Shown: positions 34,807-42,500 of the stretch, piece after piece
Numbering within the stretch: position 1 is the first letter of the stretch
Layout of the letters: each line of letters starts with the position of its first letter
Source: JAJEFO01 sp009843725
Lineage (GTDB): Bacteria; Pseudomonadota; Alphaproteobacteria; Rhodobacterales; Rhodobacteraceae
NCBI GenBank assembly: GCA_965243215.1
Contig: CBDEUJ010000005.1
Span: forward strand, 1,240,001 to 1,304,000
DNA length: 64,000 nucleotides
Direction of reading: 5' to 3'
Translations under genes and position numbers: made by a program
Notes under the pieces: generated by a model
The model's input: only the letters and a program-made list of their open reading frames with translations
Told to the model about the DNA's origin: nothing
The model's database searches: none

Positions 34807-35796
34807 TCAGGCCCCTTCTGTAGCGGCTTTGCCGAGAAGCCGGCGCACGGCGTCGGAGATGCTGACCACGTTCGGCAGGAGCGCCTTCTCCAGCGGCGGC
34901 GAATAGGGCAGCGCCACATCCGGAACCGTGACGCGCCGGATCGGCGCCTTGAGGGCATCAAAGCACTGGTCGGCGCAAATCGCCGCGATGTGGGATGCCG
35001 CGGAACACATGTCGCGCGCCTCGTCGACGACGACCAGTCGGCCTGTCTTGCGGACGGATCCAAAAATCGTCGCACTGTCCAGCGGCACGACCGTGCGAGG
35101 ATCGATCAGCTCGACGCCGATCCCGGACCTGGCCAGTTCCTGCGCCGCACGCATTGCCGGCCGCACCATGGCGCCAATGGCCACGACGGTGACGTCATCT
35201 CCCTCCTGAACGGTCGAGGCCTTGCCGAGCTTGATGACATGATCGCCATCGGGCACCTCGCCCTGTTCGCCGCCGCGTCCTGCCGCCTGCAGGAACATCA
35301 CCGGATTTGGATCATGAATTGCCGAGCGCAGCAGGCCCATCGCATCGGCGGGCGTCGCGGGAAGGGCAACCTTGATCCCGCCCAGATTCATGATCATCGG
35401 GTGCATCGCGTCGGAATGCTGCGCCGCAGCCGATCGACCGCCACCGAAGACCCCCATGTAGACGATGGGCAGGGCGATCTGCCCGGCTGTCATGTAACGC
35501 AGCTTGCTGGCCTGGTTGGCAATGCTGTCGAAGCCGGTGTACATGAAGTTGCCGAACATCATGTGGCAAACCACCTTGTACCCTGCCGCGGCGGCACCCA
35601 CGGCCATGCCGCTCATTACCGTTTCGGAGATCGGCATGTTGCGGACACGGTGGGCTCCGTGCTTGTCCTTCAGCCCGCTCGTGTCGCCAAACAGGCTGAT
35701 TTCGACATCCTCGCCGAACACCACGACCTTCGGGTCCTTGGCCATTTCGCCATCAAGCGCTTCATTGATGGCCTGGATCATGCGTTTCTTTGCCAT
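34807..35796 (-). CDS. 2-oxoacid dehydrogenase E1 component, beta subunit
   Basis: 329 residues with the family opening KKRMIQAINEALDGEMAKDPKVVVFGEDVEISLFGDT, then a pyrimidine-binding domain and a C-terminal transketolase-like domain ending near residue 325. Similar to acetoin and branched-chain E1 beta subunits. Together with E1 alpha it binds thiamine diphosphate and decarboxylates or cleaves a 2-oxo substrate. Sixteen bases separate the two E1 genes. Confidence 0.9.
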   Translation of the reverse strand: MAKKRMIQAINEALDGEMAKDPKVVVFGEDVEISLFGDTSGLKDKHGAHRVRNMPISETVMSGMAVGAAAAGYKVVCHMMFGNFMYTGFDSIANQASKLRYMTAGQIALPIVYMGVFGGGRSAAAQHSDAMHPMIMNLGGIKVALPATPADAMGLLRSAIHDPNPVMFLQAAGRGGEQGEVPDGDHVIKLGKASTVQEGDDVTVVAIGAMVRPAMRAAQELARSGIGVELIDPRTVVPLDSATIFGSVRKTGRLVVVDEARDMCSAASHIAAICADQCFDALKAPIRRVTVPDVALPYSPPLEKALLPNVVSISDAVRRLLGKAATEGA

Positions 35797-35811
35797 GTCC
35801 CGGATCCCCCT

Positions 35812-36804
35812 TCAGGCGAACATGTAGTTGGCGCCCTGCATTGCAGGGTCGGGATAAGGCGACGCTTCGGCGAATTGCACCGCCTCGGCCACTTCGGCGG
35901 CGATCTCCGCCTCGATCCGATCGAGATCGGCCTGACTTGCCTGCCCGGCGTCCATGACGCGCCTGGCAAAGGCCGGGATCGGGTCACGGGCGATCCACTC
36001 GGCGACCTCTTCATCCGACCGGTATTTCGACCCGAGGAACGACGCCTCGGCCTCAACGTGGCCGCGTTGGCGATAGGTGCGTGCTTCGATCAAGGATGGT
36101 CCGTTGCCAGCCCGCGCGCGCTTGATGGCCCGCGCAGCGCATTGGTGGACGGCGATCAAGTCGTTGCCATCCACGGCCTCATGGGCGGCGCCGAAGGGCT
36201 TGGCCCGGTCGACGATATTGCCCGCAGTCACGGTCGAAGACGGCGAGAACTCGGAAAATCCGTTGTTTTCGCATACGAAAATCACCGGCAGCTTCCAGAG
36301 GACGGACACGTTCAAGGCCTCGCCCAACACACCCTGGTTCGCCGCGCCGTCGCCAAAGAAGGCAACGCCGACGGCTCCCTTGCCGTCCATCTGCGCAGCC
36401 CAGGCCGCTCCTGTGATGATCGAGATTCCGGCGCCGACGATGCCATTCGCGCCTATGATTCCCTTTGAGAAATCCGCCACATGCATGGAACCTCCATGTC
36501 CCTTGCACACGCCGGTCTCGCGACCGTAGATCTCTGCCATCAGCAATTTGCCGTCACCGCCCTTGGCCAGGTAGTGGCCGTGCCCGCGGTGGGTCGAGGC
36601 AATCCAGTCGTCGTCAGTGAGCTGCGAACAGAAGCCGACGCCGACCGCCTCCTGCCCGATGTAGAGATGCACGGCACCAGGTATGTTTCCCGCCTTGGCG
36701 TCGTCGCCGATCCGCTCCTCAATCCGACGAATTCGAAGCATGTCCCGGTAAAACCCGAGCATCTGCTCGTCCGAGAAGTTGACCTCTGAAGGGGCAATGC
36801 TCAT
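35812..36804 (-). CDS. 2-oxoacid dehydrogenase E1 component, alpha subunit
   Basis: 330 residues with the thiamine-diphosphate motif GDGAANQGVLGEALNVSVLWKLPVIFVCENN near the centre and the opening MLRIRRIEERIGDDAKAG. Typical of acetoin-dehydrogenase-like and pyruvate-dehydrogenase E1 alpha. The ATG at 36804 is chosen because AAGGAGG lies at 36811-36817; the upstream frame to 36879 has no such site. The pair forms an alpha2 beta2 tetramer in known family members. Confidence 0.9.
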   Translation of the reverse strand: MSIAPSEVNFSDEQMLGFYRDMLRIRRIEERIGDDAKAGNIPGAVHLYIGQEAVGVGFCSQLTDDDWIASTHRGHGHYLAKGGDGKLLMAEIYGRETGVCKGHGGSMHVADFSKGIIGANGIVGAGISIITGAAWAAQMDGKGAVGVAFFGDGAANQGVLGEALNVSVLWKLPVIFVCENNGFSEFSPSSTVTAGNIVDRAKPFGAAHEAVDGNDLIAVHQCAARAIKRARAGNGPSLIEARTYRQRGHVEAEASFLGSKYRSDEEVAEWIARDPIPAFARRVMDAGQASQADLDRIEAEIAAEVAEAVQFAEASPYPDPAMQGANYMFA

Positions 36805-36924
36805 TTCGAGAAGTCCTCCTTGCTGATCTGCCGGCATGTCGCGGCGCGGACTGCATAGGGCGTCGCCCGCAGCGCGCATCGGAAGTCGTGGCGTCCAGGC
36901 ATGCGGCGTTCCGGATTTCGGGAT

Positions 36925-37641
36925 TCAGGCATTTGCGATTCCTCCATCGACATTGATCACCTGACCCGTGATGTAGGACGCATCGTCGGAAAGAAGAAAC
37001 GCGATCACGGCCGCGACGTCCTCGGGCGTTCCCAGCCGGCCGAGCGGGATGGTCGACAGAAGGGCGCTGCGCCCGCGTCGTTCGATCAAGTCATCCGCCA
37101 TTCGCGTTTCGATGATTCCGGGCGCCACGGCGTTCACGCAAATCCCCCTGTCTCCCACCCGCCGCGACAACGCGCGGGTCAGCCCGACGATCGCTCCCTT
37201 CGCCATGGAATAGGCGGCGTGGTCGGGCACGCCCCTGTTGAATCCGAGCGAAGAGGCAAGCGCGATGCGGCCGCCATCGGTCATGCGCGGCAGGACCGCA
37301 CCGGCAAGGTCAAAGGCGTTCGTTGCATTGTGCTGCATCGTTCGGTCGTAGATATCGCGACTCTCGGGACCAAGGTCATGGGGCTCGAAGATGCCCGCCA
37401 GATGCACCAGCGCGGCGACTGGTTCGGACGCTTCCGGCAGCGCCGTCGCACAAGCCGCCGGATCCTCGAGTCCGCTCTCGGCGATCGTGGTGCCATCGGG
37501 CAGCGCCTGTCGCAGCGGCTCCAGCCGTCCGGCATCGACATCGACCAGATGCAGCCGCCATCCTTCCGCAGCCAGACGACGGGCCAGCACGGCACCGATG
37601 CCGCCGGCCGCCCCCGTGATCACCGCGACTGGTGCCGTCAT
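36925..37641 (-). CDS. Short-chain dehydrogenase/reductase
   Basis: NAD(P)-dependent oxidoreductase of 238 residues. Cofactor motif TGAAGGIGAVLARRL, catalytic serine in ASSLGF, YxxxK in YSMAKGAIVG, and a substrate loop near VAPGIIETRM. The N-terminal sequence ends with a LHLVDVDAG acidic residue, suggesting NAD preference. Substrate unknown; in this operon it might oxidise a hydroxyl to a ketone for the ThDP enzymes. Confidence 0.9.
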   Translation of the reverse strand: MTAPVAVITGAAGGIGAVLARRLAAEGWRLHLVDVDAGRLEPLRQALPDGTTIAESGLEDPAACATALPEASEPVAALVHLAGIFEPHDLGPESRDIYDRTMQHNATNAFDLAGAVLPRMTDGGRIALASSLGFNRGVPDHAAYSMAKGAIVGLTRALSRRVGDRGICVNAVAPGIIETRMADDLIERRGRSALLSTIPLGRLGTPEDVAAVIAFLLSDDASYITGQVINVDGGIANA

Positions 37642-37768
37642 GTCATCCCTCTCGGATTCCGCGCCGACGCATCTGGCGCCGAGCTTGCGGTTGCGGAGCT
37701 GTTGATGCCGCGCCTCCAGGTTGGACTGCTTCGATCAGTCGAAGGCCGATCGCCCTTTCGCGTGAACG

Positions 37769-38596
37769 TCACAGCCGTGATTCCAGTTCGGCGCGGGCAG
37801 AGGCGGCAACCTCGGGCGGGAAACGCAACTGGTGGAACATCAACCCTTCGAGCGAAGCGACACCCTTGCCCATCACCGTGTTGGCCTTGATGAAGCTCGG
37901 TTTGCCCTTGGTTTCGCGGGCTTGATCATAAGCGCCCAGCAATGCGCCGATGTCGTTGCCGTCGACCTCCTGGCAGGCGAAGCCGAAGCTCTCCATCTTG
38001 TCCATGAGCGGCTCCAGCGACATGACCAGGTCCATCGGCCCCTCGGACTGCACGAAGTTGTAGTCCACGATCAGGCAGAGGTTGTCGAGACCCTTGGCAC
38101 CTGCGAGCATCGCCGCCTCCCAGATCTGGCCCTCCTGCATTTCGCCATCGCCGACAATGACATAGATGCGGCAGGCGCGCCCCTGCCGCCTTGCCGCCAA
38201 GGCGCAGCCGACGGCGACGGACAGGCCCTGGCCAAGCGAGCCGCAGGTCGCCTCGACAAAGGGTCCCATGCGCTCGGACGAGTTTATTTCCAGCGGCGAG
38301 CCGTCGGTGACGTAAGTGGCGAGCCGTTCCGTGTCGAACAGCCCGCGCTCCGCCAGCGTGGCGTAGAAAATCGCGGTGTTGTGCGCGGTGGTCAGGAATA
38401 TCCGGTCCCTGTCCGGCCAGGTGGGATTGGCCGGGTCCAACGTCGCCTCGGCGAAATAGAGCGACGTGAAGATGTCCGCTGCCCCGAGGCCTTGCTGAAC
38501 ATAGCCCTGTCCCGAAGGTGCGATCATGTCCACCACGTGCAAGCGAAGCCGCGTCGCGATCCGTTCAAGCTCTTCGAGGTTACGTCTAGCTTGCAT
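37769..38596 (-). CDS. Transketolase N-terminal subunit
   Basis: Thiamine-diphosphate pyrophosphate domain of a split transketolase, 275 residues. ThDP motif GDGEMQEGQIWEAAMLAG...DYNFVQSEG, and the phosphate/donor region HNTAIFYATLAERG. Needs the C-terminal subunit encoded at 33571-34554. It is the first gene of the minus-strand catabolic operon and shares a 65-base control region with the GntR regulator. Confidence 0.9.
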   Translation of the reverse strand: MQARRNLEELERIATRLRLHVVDMIAPSGQGYVQQGLGAADIFTSLYFAEATLDPANPTWPDRDRIFLTTAHNTAIFYATLAERGLFDTERLATYVTDGSPLEINSSERMGPFVEATCGSLGQGLSVAVGCALAARRQGRACRIYVIVGDGEMQEGQIWEAAMLAGAKGLDNLCLIVDYNFVQSEGPMDLVMSLEPLMDKMESFGFACQEVDGNDIGALLGAYDQARETKGKPSFIKANTVMGKGVASLEGLMFHQLRFPPEVAASARAELESRL

Positions 38597-38661
38597 TGAA
38601 TGTCCAAGGCGATGTAAAACGTTCTGGAACTTTGTACCTTCAGGTCAGGAGAGGTTTCAAG
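38597..38661. promoter_or_regulatory. Divergent promoter region of the catabolic locus
   Basis: Control region between the operon (minus) and the GntR gene (plus). A plus-strand promoter is possible: TTGCAT at 38591-38596 and TGTAAA at 38613-38618, 16 bases apart. The sequence AAGGTAC (minus strand, within 38634-38640) recurs at 39436-39442 upstream of tctC and may mark a GntR operator. Confidence 0.35.
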
Positions 38662-39381
38662 ATGAATCTTCAGTCCATGAAGCGGAAGGCGGTCCCGTTG
38701 CATGCGGAAGTGGCCGGAGTCCTGCGACATCAGATCATGTCCGGGGACCTGCCCCCGGGCGCACGCCTTCCTGCGCTTCGGGAACTGACCGAAGAGCTTG
38801 GCGTCGCACGCATGACCGTGGTGCAGGCGATGAACACGCTGGAAGATGAAGGGCTCATCGAAAAGCACTCCGGGCGCGGGACCTTTGTGCGCAAGGTTCA
38901 GATTCCCGACCGCGTCTCGCTTCAGGTGCGCGCAGAGATTTCAGAGATCTACGCGATGGTGGACCAACTCGAAGTCTCGGTACGCCAAGGCGACGCAACC
39001 ATAGAAAAGTCCAAGGACGGAAGGTATTTTCGCTGCATGCGCCGCATCCATGCGCGTGGCGGCAAGCCGTTCTGCCAGGTCGACATCCGCCTCGACGACC
39101 AGGTCTACGAGCGCGCGCCGGACCGCTTCATGCACGAGATCGTGGTCGCGGTCCTTCGCGACATTGGCGTGGACATCGCGAATGCGCGCCAAAGAATCAC
39201 GGTCGCATACGCGGATTTCGACCTTGCGAAGGCGCTCGGGATCAAGGTGAACTCGGCCGTCTTCAAGGTGCTTCGGGAGTTCTTTGACAAGCACGGAGGC
39301 CTCATCTACTCGGCGAAGCTGTTCTACCCCTGCGACCTGCTTGAACTGGAGATCGAGTTCTCGACTGACAACCCCGCCTGA
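38662..39381 (+). CDS. GntR-family transcriptional regulator with UTRA domain
   Basis: Likely ligand-responsive regulator of the flanking catabolic and transport genes, 239 residues. The N-terminal winged helix of the GntR family is LPPGARLPALRELTEELGVARMTVVQAMNTLEDEGLIEKHSGRGTFV; residues 90-235 are a UTRA effector domain of the HutC subfamily. The ATG at 38662 has AGGAGAGG upstream and is chosen over 38596. It sits between the catabolic operon and tctCBA, so its inducer is probably a substrate or intermediate of that pathway. Confidence 0.9.
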   Translation: MNLQSMKRKAVPLHAEVAGVLRHQIMSGDLPPGARLPALRELTEELGVARMTVVQAMNTLEDEGLIEKHSGRGTFVRKVQIPDRVSLQVRAEISEIYAMVDQLEVSVRQGDATIEKSKDGRYFRCMRRIHARGGKPFCQVDIRLDDQVYERAPDRFMHEIVVAVLRDIGVDIANARQRITVAYADFDLAKALGIKVNSAVFKVLREFFDKHGGLIYSAKLFYPCDLLELEIEFSTDNPA

Positions 39382-39410
39382 GCCGTGGGGACGCACGGAC
39401 GGACTTGTGG

Positions 39411-39446
39411 CTTGACATTTCGCCTGCAGGTGACAAAGGTACGTAC
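39411..39446 (+). promoter_or_regulatory. Candidate promoter/operator of tctCBA
   Basis: TTGACA at 39412-39417 is a consensus -35 box; the -10 is unclear. The AAAGGTACGTAC stretch (39435-39446) contains a GTACGTAC palindrome and shares AAGGTAC with the gntR control region. Confidence 0.35.
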
Positions 39447-39491
39447 GTCTCGACCAATGAGTCTCGAGATGAAAGCTAGGGAGGGCTAAAC

Positions 39492-40457
39492 ATGAACCTT
39501 ATCAAAGTGGCCGCCGCGGCCACGGCCGCACTGGGTCTCGGTGCCGGCGTCGCGCTGGCCGAATACCCTGAACGACCGATCACGCTGGTCGTGTCGTTCG
39601 CTGCTGGGGGCAATGCGGACATCGGCGCGCGCCTGACCGCTGAAGCTGTCGGCGCGAAGCTGGGCGTGCCGATCAATGTCGTGAACAAGCCGGGCGGCGC
39701 GCACATTCCTGCAACCATGAGCGTGCTCGAAGAGGACGCGGACGGCTACACCATCTTTCAATGGTCCCCTCCGAGCTTCATGGTCGTTCCGCTGACCCGC
39801 GCAGTGCCCTACAGCCCCAGGGAGGACTTCATTCCGTTCTATGCAGGTCCAACAGCATCCAATGCGCTCTACGTGCGGGCTGACAGTCCGCTCCAGACGT
39901 TCGAGGACTTCCTCGAAGCCGCGAGGAGCGAAAAGCTCAGCATGGGCGTCAACAATCTCGGCGCACCGCCGAACCTGAGCGCAGTTCAGCTGGCGTCCGA
40001 GTTCGGCCTGGAATTCAAGACCATCGCGTTGAAGACCGTTCCGGCAACCATGACCGGCCTGATCGGCGGACAGGTTGACGTTGGCGTCGGACAGATCGCG
40101 ACGATAAACGCGTTCAAGAACGAGATTCGACCGCTGATCATCCTGGACAACAACCGGCAGCCTTACTTTGAACAACATCTTCCTGGCGTTCGCACCATAG
40201 GCGAAGCGTCCCCGGGCAAGGAAGCCGGCGTCTGGGTTCACGGGGGCTGGGCCGTGAAGGCCGGAACGCCCCAGGAGATCGTCGACAAGCTGATTGCCGC
40301 AACCGCAGTGCTGGGCACCGAGGAGTTCATCTCCACCCTGCCTCCGGGCATCGACTGGCAGTTCGTGCACGGTCCTGACGACGTCGGGCGGCTTCTGCAG
40401 TCCGGCATCGACCTGTACTCGCCGATCCTTGACGGGCTCGGGCTGCTGCACAAGTGA
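39492..40457 (+). CDS. Tripartite tricarboxylate transporter binding protein (Bug/TctC)
   Basis: Periplasmic receptor of 321 residues. Sec signal with cleavage after GVALA; mature protein begins EYPERPITLVVSFAAGGNADIGARL, the Bug-family signature. Family members bind small carboxylic acids, so the pathway substrate probably carries a carboxylate. The start follows AGGGAGG. Next genes are tctB and tctA. Confidence 0.93.
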   Translation: MNLIKVAAAATAALGLGAGVALAEYPERPITLVVSFAAGGNADIGARLTAEAVGAKLGVPINVVNKPGGAHIPATMSVLEEDADGYTIFQWSPPSFMVVPLTRAVPYSPREDFIPFYAGPTASNALYVRADSPLQTFEDFLEAARSEKLSMGVNNLGAPPNLSAVQLASEFGLEFKTIALKTVPATMTGLIGGQVDVGVGQIATINAFKNEIRPLIILDNNRQPYFEQHLPGVRTIGEASPGKEAGVWVHGGWAVKAGTPQEIVDKLIAATAVLGTEEFISTLPPGIDWQFVHGPDDVGRLLQSGIDLYSPILDGLGLLHK

Positions 40458-40478
40458 CTTGCTCTTGCCGAACCGGTC

Positions 40479-40504
40479 CGGGCGCCGCCACTCCGCGGCG
40501 CCCG
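40479..40504 (+). terminator. Hairpin after the tctC-type gene
   Basis: Perfect 10-base inverted repeat CGGGCGCCGC-CACTCC-GCGGCGCCCG in the spacer before tctB, 22 bases after the binding-protein stop. No strong T-run follows. Likely role: more binding protein than membrane subunits. Confidence 0.6.
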
Positions 40505-40536
40505 TTCCACTTTCCGCAGGCAAGGGAAACGGCACC

Positions 40537-40992
40537 ATGCTGACCCAGCGACTGGCCAACATTGCCTTCACGGTCCTGGTCATCATCGCCTGCGGCTATC
40601 TTGCGGTGGTTGCCCAGGGATTCGAGGCCGCCGGGCTGCTGGCAAGCTCGGGACTTCCATCGAGATTCTTCCCGCAGCTCCTGCTGGGATTCACGGCACT
40701 GTGCGCGACTGTGGTGCTTTATGTCTACGCCACGAAGGGCGAGGCGGGAGATGAAGGCCAAACCGTATTCGCGTCATCCGCCGAGGCCAGGCGCGGCCTG
40801 CTTGCGCTGGCTGCGGCAGTTGTCAGCTACATTGCCTGGCAGAATTTCGGATACATCGTGATGGCGGCGACATCCGGACCGCTCCTCTGCTTGGCGATGG
40901 GCGTGCGCAACCCCGTCGTCTACGGCGTCGTGCTGGCGTTGGCGGCCGGCGTCTACCTGGTCTTCACCCAGCTGCTTGGGACACAGTTCTAG
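40537..40992 (+). CDS. tctB: TctB-family small membrane subunit
   Basis: Membrane protein of 151 residues with four hydrophobic segments, the plan of TctB. It has no sequence motif of its own beyond hydrophobicity pattern and position between binding protein and TctA. The ATG follows AAGGGAAACGG. Its stop codon overlaps the tctA GTG start (TAGTG). Confidence 0.88.
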   Translation: MLTQRLANIAFTVLVIIACGYLAVVAQGFEAAGLLASSGLPSRFFPQLLLGFTALCATVVLYVYATKGEAGDEGQTVFASSAEARRGLLALAAAVVSYIAWQNFGYIVMAATSGPLLCLAMGVRNPVVYGVVLALAAGVYLVFTQLLGTQF

Positions 40993-42500
40993 TGTTTGAC
41001 GTCGCTGCAGCAGGGGTCGCGTTTGCAAACCTTCTTGATCCGTTCACCATGATCATGCTGGTGGCCGGAATCCTGCTGGGGCTGGTCATCGGAATCCTTC
41101 CAGGTCTCGGGCCGCCGATCGCGATCGCGCTGGCATTGCCGTTCACGTTCTACATGGAAGCGGTACCGTCGCTGATCCTGCTTCTCGCAATTTACAATGC
41201 CGCGATTTACGGAGGGTCAATATCGGCGATTGCCGTCGGAATTCCGGGAACCGGAGCTGCGATCGCCACCGTGATGGACGGGCACGCGATGTACAAGCAG
41301 GGTCGGGGCGGCGAGGCTTTGGGACTGTCGCTGACCGGCAGCATCATTGGCGGGCTTGTAAGCGTTGTCTGCCTCACCTTCATCGCGCCTGTGCTTGCCC
41401 AAGTCGCGATCAAGTTCGGGCCCCGGGAGTTTCTTGCCATCTCCATTTTCGGATTGGTCGTCGTTGTCCGCGTTGCGGGCGCGAACCTCTTCAAGGGACT
41501 GCTTGTCGGCGGTCTGGGCATTTTCCTGACGACCTGGGGGCTGGATGAACTGAATGGCGCAGAGCGCTACACGTTCGGGACCTATCACTTGTACGAAGGC
41601 ATACCGCTGGTTCCGTTTCTCGTCGGCATCTTCGCAGTGTCCGAGGTCTTGATCGGGGCGGAAAAGGCACTGACACGCATTGAATTCGACAAGACCAGCC
41701 TGACCGTGAAGATCCCGGGCCTGAGAACCCTGTCCAAGCTCAAGGGCAATCTGGCGCGATCTTCGCTCCTGGGCACGATCATCGGGATCATCCCCGGAGA
41801 GGGCGCCGCGGTCGGTGCGTTCTTTGCCTATTCGGAAGAGAAGCGTCGTTCCAAGGAGCCGGAAAAGTTCGGCACCGGCATCCCTGAAGGCATCGTTGCG
41901 CCCGAAACGGCGAACAACGCGACCGTCGGCGGAGCGTTGGTGCCGACACTGACTCTTGGCGTGCCAGGCAGCCCGGCCGCCGCGGTCCTGCTTGGCGCGT
42001 TCCTGATTCAGGGCCTGGCACCGGGACCGACGCTCTTTGACGAACGCCCGGACATAATGTACTCCCTGTTCCTCGGCCTCTTCTTCATCAACATCCTGTT
42101 GCTGTTCATCGGCCTGTTCGCGATCCGCTTCGCCGCGATGCTCATCAAGGTTCCAATGACAGTGATCGTTCCGACCGTGCTCCTGCTGAGCTTCACCGGC
42201 ATCTACGCGGTCTCGAACAGTCTCTTCAACGTGGGAGTCCTCTTGGCCGCCGGCGTGCTGGGATACGTCGTCAGGAAACTGGGCTATTCCATTGCGCCGC
42301 TTTCCATCGGCTTCGTGCTTGGCCCGATTCTGGAAAACTCCCTGCGCCAGTCCATCACGATCGCGGACGGCAGCACTGCGGAGTTCTTCAACACCCCAAT
42401 CGGACTCGGGATCTATGCCGCCCTGGCGCTGACAATCCTATGGGCCCCGATCTCGACCTGGATGAGAAGCCGCGGGGCGGGAAAGGCTGAGGATCCATGA
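40992..42500 (+). CDS. tctA: TctA-family large membrane subunit
   Basis: Transport channel of 502 residues with about 12 hydrophobic segments. Family motifs include GLGPPIAIALALPFTFYM and GIPGTGAAIATVMDGHAMYKQGRGGEAL. The GTG start overlaps the tctB stop by one base, and its own stop overlaps the sulfatase start (ATGA), so the transporter and sulfatase are translated as a unit. Confidence 0.95.
   Translation: MFDVAAAGVAFANLLDPFTMIMLVAGILLGLVIGILPGLGPPIAIALALPFTFYMEAVPSLILLLAIYNAAIYGGSISAIAVGIPGTGAAIATVMDGHAMYKQGRGGEALGLSLTGSIIGGLVSVVCLTFIAPVLAQVAIKFGPREFLAISIFGLVVVVRVAGANLFKGLLVGGLGIFLTTWGLDELNGAERYTFGTYHLYEGIPLVPFLVGIFAVSEVLIGAEKALTRIEFDKTSLTVKIPGLRTLSKLKGNLARSSLLGTIIGIIPGEGAAVGAFFAYSEEKRRSKEPEKFGTGIPEGIVAPETANNATVGGALVPTLTLGVPGSPAAAVLLGAFLIQGLAPGPTLFDERPDIMYSLFLGLFFINILLLFIGLFAIRFAAMLIKVPMTVIVPTVLLLSFTGIYAVSNSLFNVGVLLAAGVLGYVVRKLGYSIAPLSIGFVLGPILENSLRQSITIADGSTAEFFNTPIGLGIYAALALTILWAPISTWMRSRGAGKAEDP

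Noticed and set aside
34081..36468. 795-residue plus-strand ORF across the transketolase, lipoyl and E1 genes
   Set aside because: Spans four clear minus-strand genes and has no recognisable domain; frame openness follows from their codon bias.
33571..38596. Assignment to the sulfo-transketolase or apiose pathways
   Set aside because: Both use split transketolases, but no isomerase, kinase or sulfosugar gene is present, so the label cannot be supported.
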